A stretch of DNA of 6,616 nucleotides from Candidatus Rokuibacteriota bacterium (GTDB lineage: Bacteria > Methylomirabilota > Methylomirabilia > Rokubacteriales > CSP1-6), in the NCBI GenBank assembly GCA_016206385.1, contig JACQRS010000325.1, positions 1 to 6,616 of the forward strand, given 5' to 3'. Position 1 is the stretch's first letter. Each line of letters begins with the position of its first letter. The position numbers and the translations under genes are program-made. Shown here piece by piece: positions 6,027 through 6,616 of the stretch. The notes below the pieces were generated by a model. It was not told where the DNA came from. It ran no database searches and saw only the letters and a program-made list of their open reading frames with translations.

Positions 6027-6616
6027 TCAAACGCTCTCCTCGAAGACCCCGATCCGCCTGAACTTCTCGTAGCGCTCGCGCACCAGCCCCTCGGTGGACT
6101 TGGACCGAAGCTCCCAGAGCTGGTCCCCGAGGGCCTGCCTGAGGGCCTGGGCCGCGACTTCCCAGTTCCGGTGCGCGCCGCCGACCGGTTCGGGGACGAT
6201 GCCGTCGATGACACCGAGGCGGAGCAGGTCGGGTGCGGTCAACCGGAGGATCTCCGCGGCCTCCGACGCCCTGGAGGCATCCCCCCACAGGATGGCCGCG
6301 CACCCCTCGGGAGAGATCACCGAGTAGATCGCGTATTCCATCATCAGCACTCGGTCCCCCACTCCGATCGCCACGGCACCGCCGCTCCCTCCCTCCCCGG
6401 TGACCACACAGAGAATCGGGATCCTGAGGGCGACCATCTCCCGGAGGTTTCGCGCGATGGCCTCGGCCTGCCCCCGCTCCTCGGCCCCGAGCCCCGGGTA
6501 GGCGCCCGGCGAGTCGATGAAGCTAAGGACCTGCTGCTGGAACTTCTCGGCCAGCTTCATAAGCCGCAGGGCTTTGCGGTACCCCTCGTGATGCGTCATC
6601 CCGAAGTTCCGCGCGA
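6027..6616 (-). CDS. accA: Acetyl-CoA carboxylase carboxyltransferase subunit alpha, C-terminal part (5' end outside window)
   Basis: The minus-strand frame is open from the right edge to a TGA at 6029-6027, giving about 196 codons of a protein normally near 320 residues. AccA pairs with AccD as a heterotetramer that moves the carboxyl group from biotin on BCCP to acetyl-CoA, making malonyl-CoA for fatty acid synthesis. Diagnostic runs are ARNFG...[68 protein letters not shown], and EPVGGAHRN. The glycine-rich GEGGSGGA and SPEGCA loops of the crotonase-like active site are intact. Two small departures from the usual sequence are QQQ, where GLP is common before the core strand, and DSPGAYPG instead of DTPGAYPG. 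The internal ATG at 6599 is not the start, because homology continues upstream (ARNFG). Promoter and ribosome binding site lie outside the window. The gene is convergent with the SorC regulator, separated by 35 bases. Confidence 0.96.
   Translation of the reverse strand, partial: ARNFGMTHHEGYRKALRLMKLAEKFQQQVLSFIDSPGAYPGLGAEERGQAEAIARNLREMVALRIPILCVVTGEGGSGGAVAIGVGDRVLMMEYAIYSVISPEGCAAILWGDASRASEAAEILRLTAPDLLRLGVIDGIVPEPVGGAHRNWEVAAQALRQALGDQLWELRSKSTEGLVRERYEKFRRIGVFEESV

Noticed and set aside
4963..6303. 446-codon minus-strand open frame opposite the SorC regulator
   Set aside because: It is rich in His, Arg, Gly and Leu, runs antisense across two genes that have clear homology, and contains no domain.

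Overview
This is a GC-rich bacterial window with tightly packed genes. It looks like ordinary chromosome from an uncultured or little-studied Gram-negative lineage. Rokubacteria/NC10 (Methylomirabilota) or a deltaproteobacterial relative is my best guess from GC content, gene order and protein style; no marker in the window settles it. I see no mobile element, CRISPR array, tRNA, rRNA or phage gene.

Layout from left to right. (1) Bases 1-3230 are one minus-strand operon. Read from right to left it holds miaB (tRNA methylthiotransferase), a DUF151 bifunctional-nuclease family gene, a GT4 glycosyltransferase, and the start of a small coiled-coil protein that runs off the left edge. Junctions are very tight: a 2-nt gap, a 7-nt gap and an ATGA overlap. 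A sigma70-like promoter (TTGACA-17-TAGGGT) lies just upstream of miaB. (2) Bases 3231-3391 hold that promoter and two abutting stem-loops that probably end the preceding transcript. (3) Bases 3392-4870, minus strand, encode a divergent, enlarged member of the fructose-1,6-bisphosphate aldolase/phosphatase (FBPA/P) family. (4) Bases 4871-4980 are an AT-rich divergent promoter/operator region. (5) Bases 4981-5991, plus strand, encode a SorC-family sugar-phosphate-responsive repressor. (6) Bases 6027-6616, minus strand, are the 3' part of accA, the acetyl-CoA carboxyltransferase alpha subunit, convergent with the regulator.

The most interesting unit is the divergent FBPA/P-like enzyme plus SorC regulator pair. 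The enzyme keeps the family's metal ligands and the Tyr/Lys of the Schiff-base loop. It also carries an N-terminal extension of about 60 residues, an internal insertion, and a changed substrate-proximal segment (WSGP where the family has FDGPPR). SorC proteins sense phosphorylated sugars, and the relative CggR senses fructose-1,6-bisphosphate. A local feedback circuit, with the regulator sensing the enzyme's substrate or product, is therefore a reasonable hypothesis. The promoters overlap and a perfect 12-bp palindrome abuts the regulator's start codon, which fits shared control. The rest of the window is core metabolism and tRNA modification.
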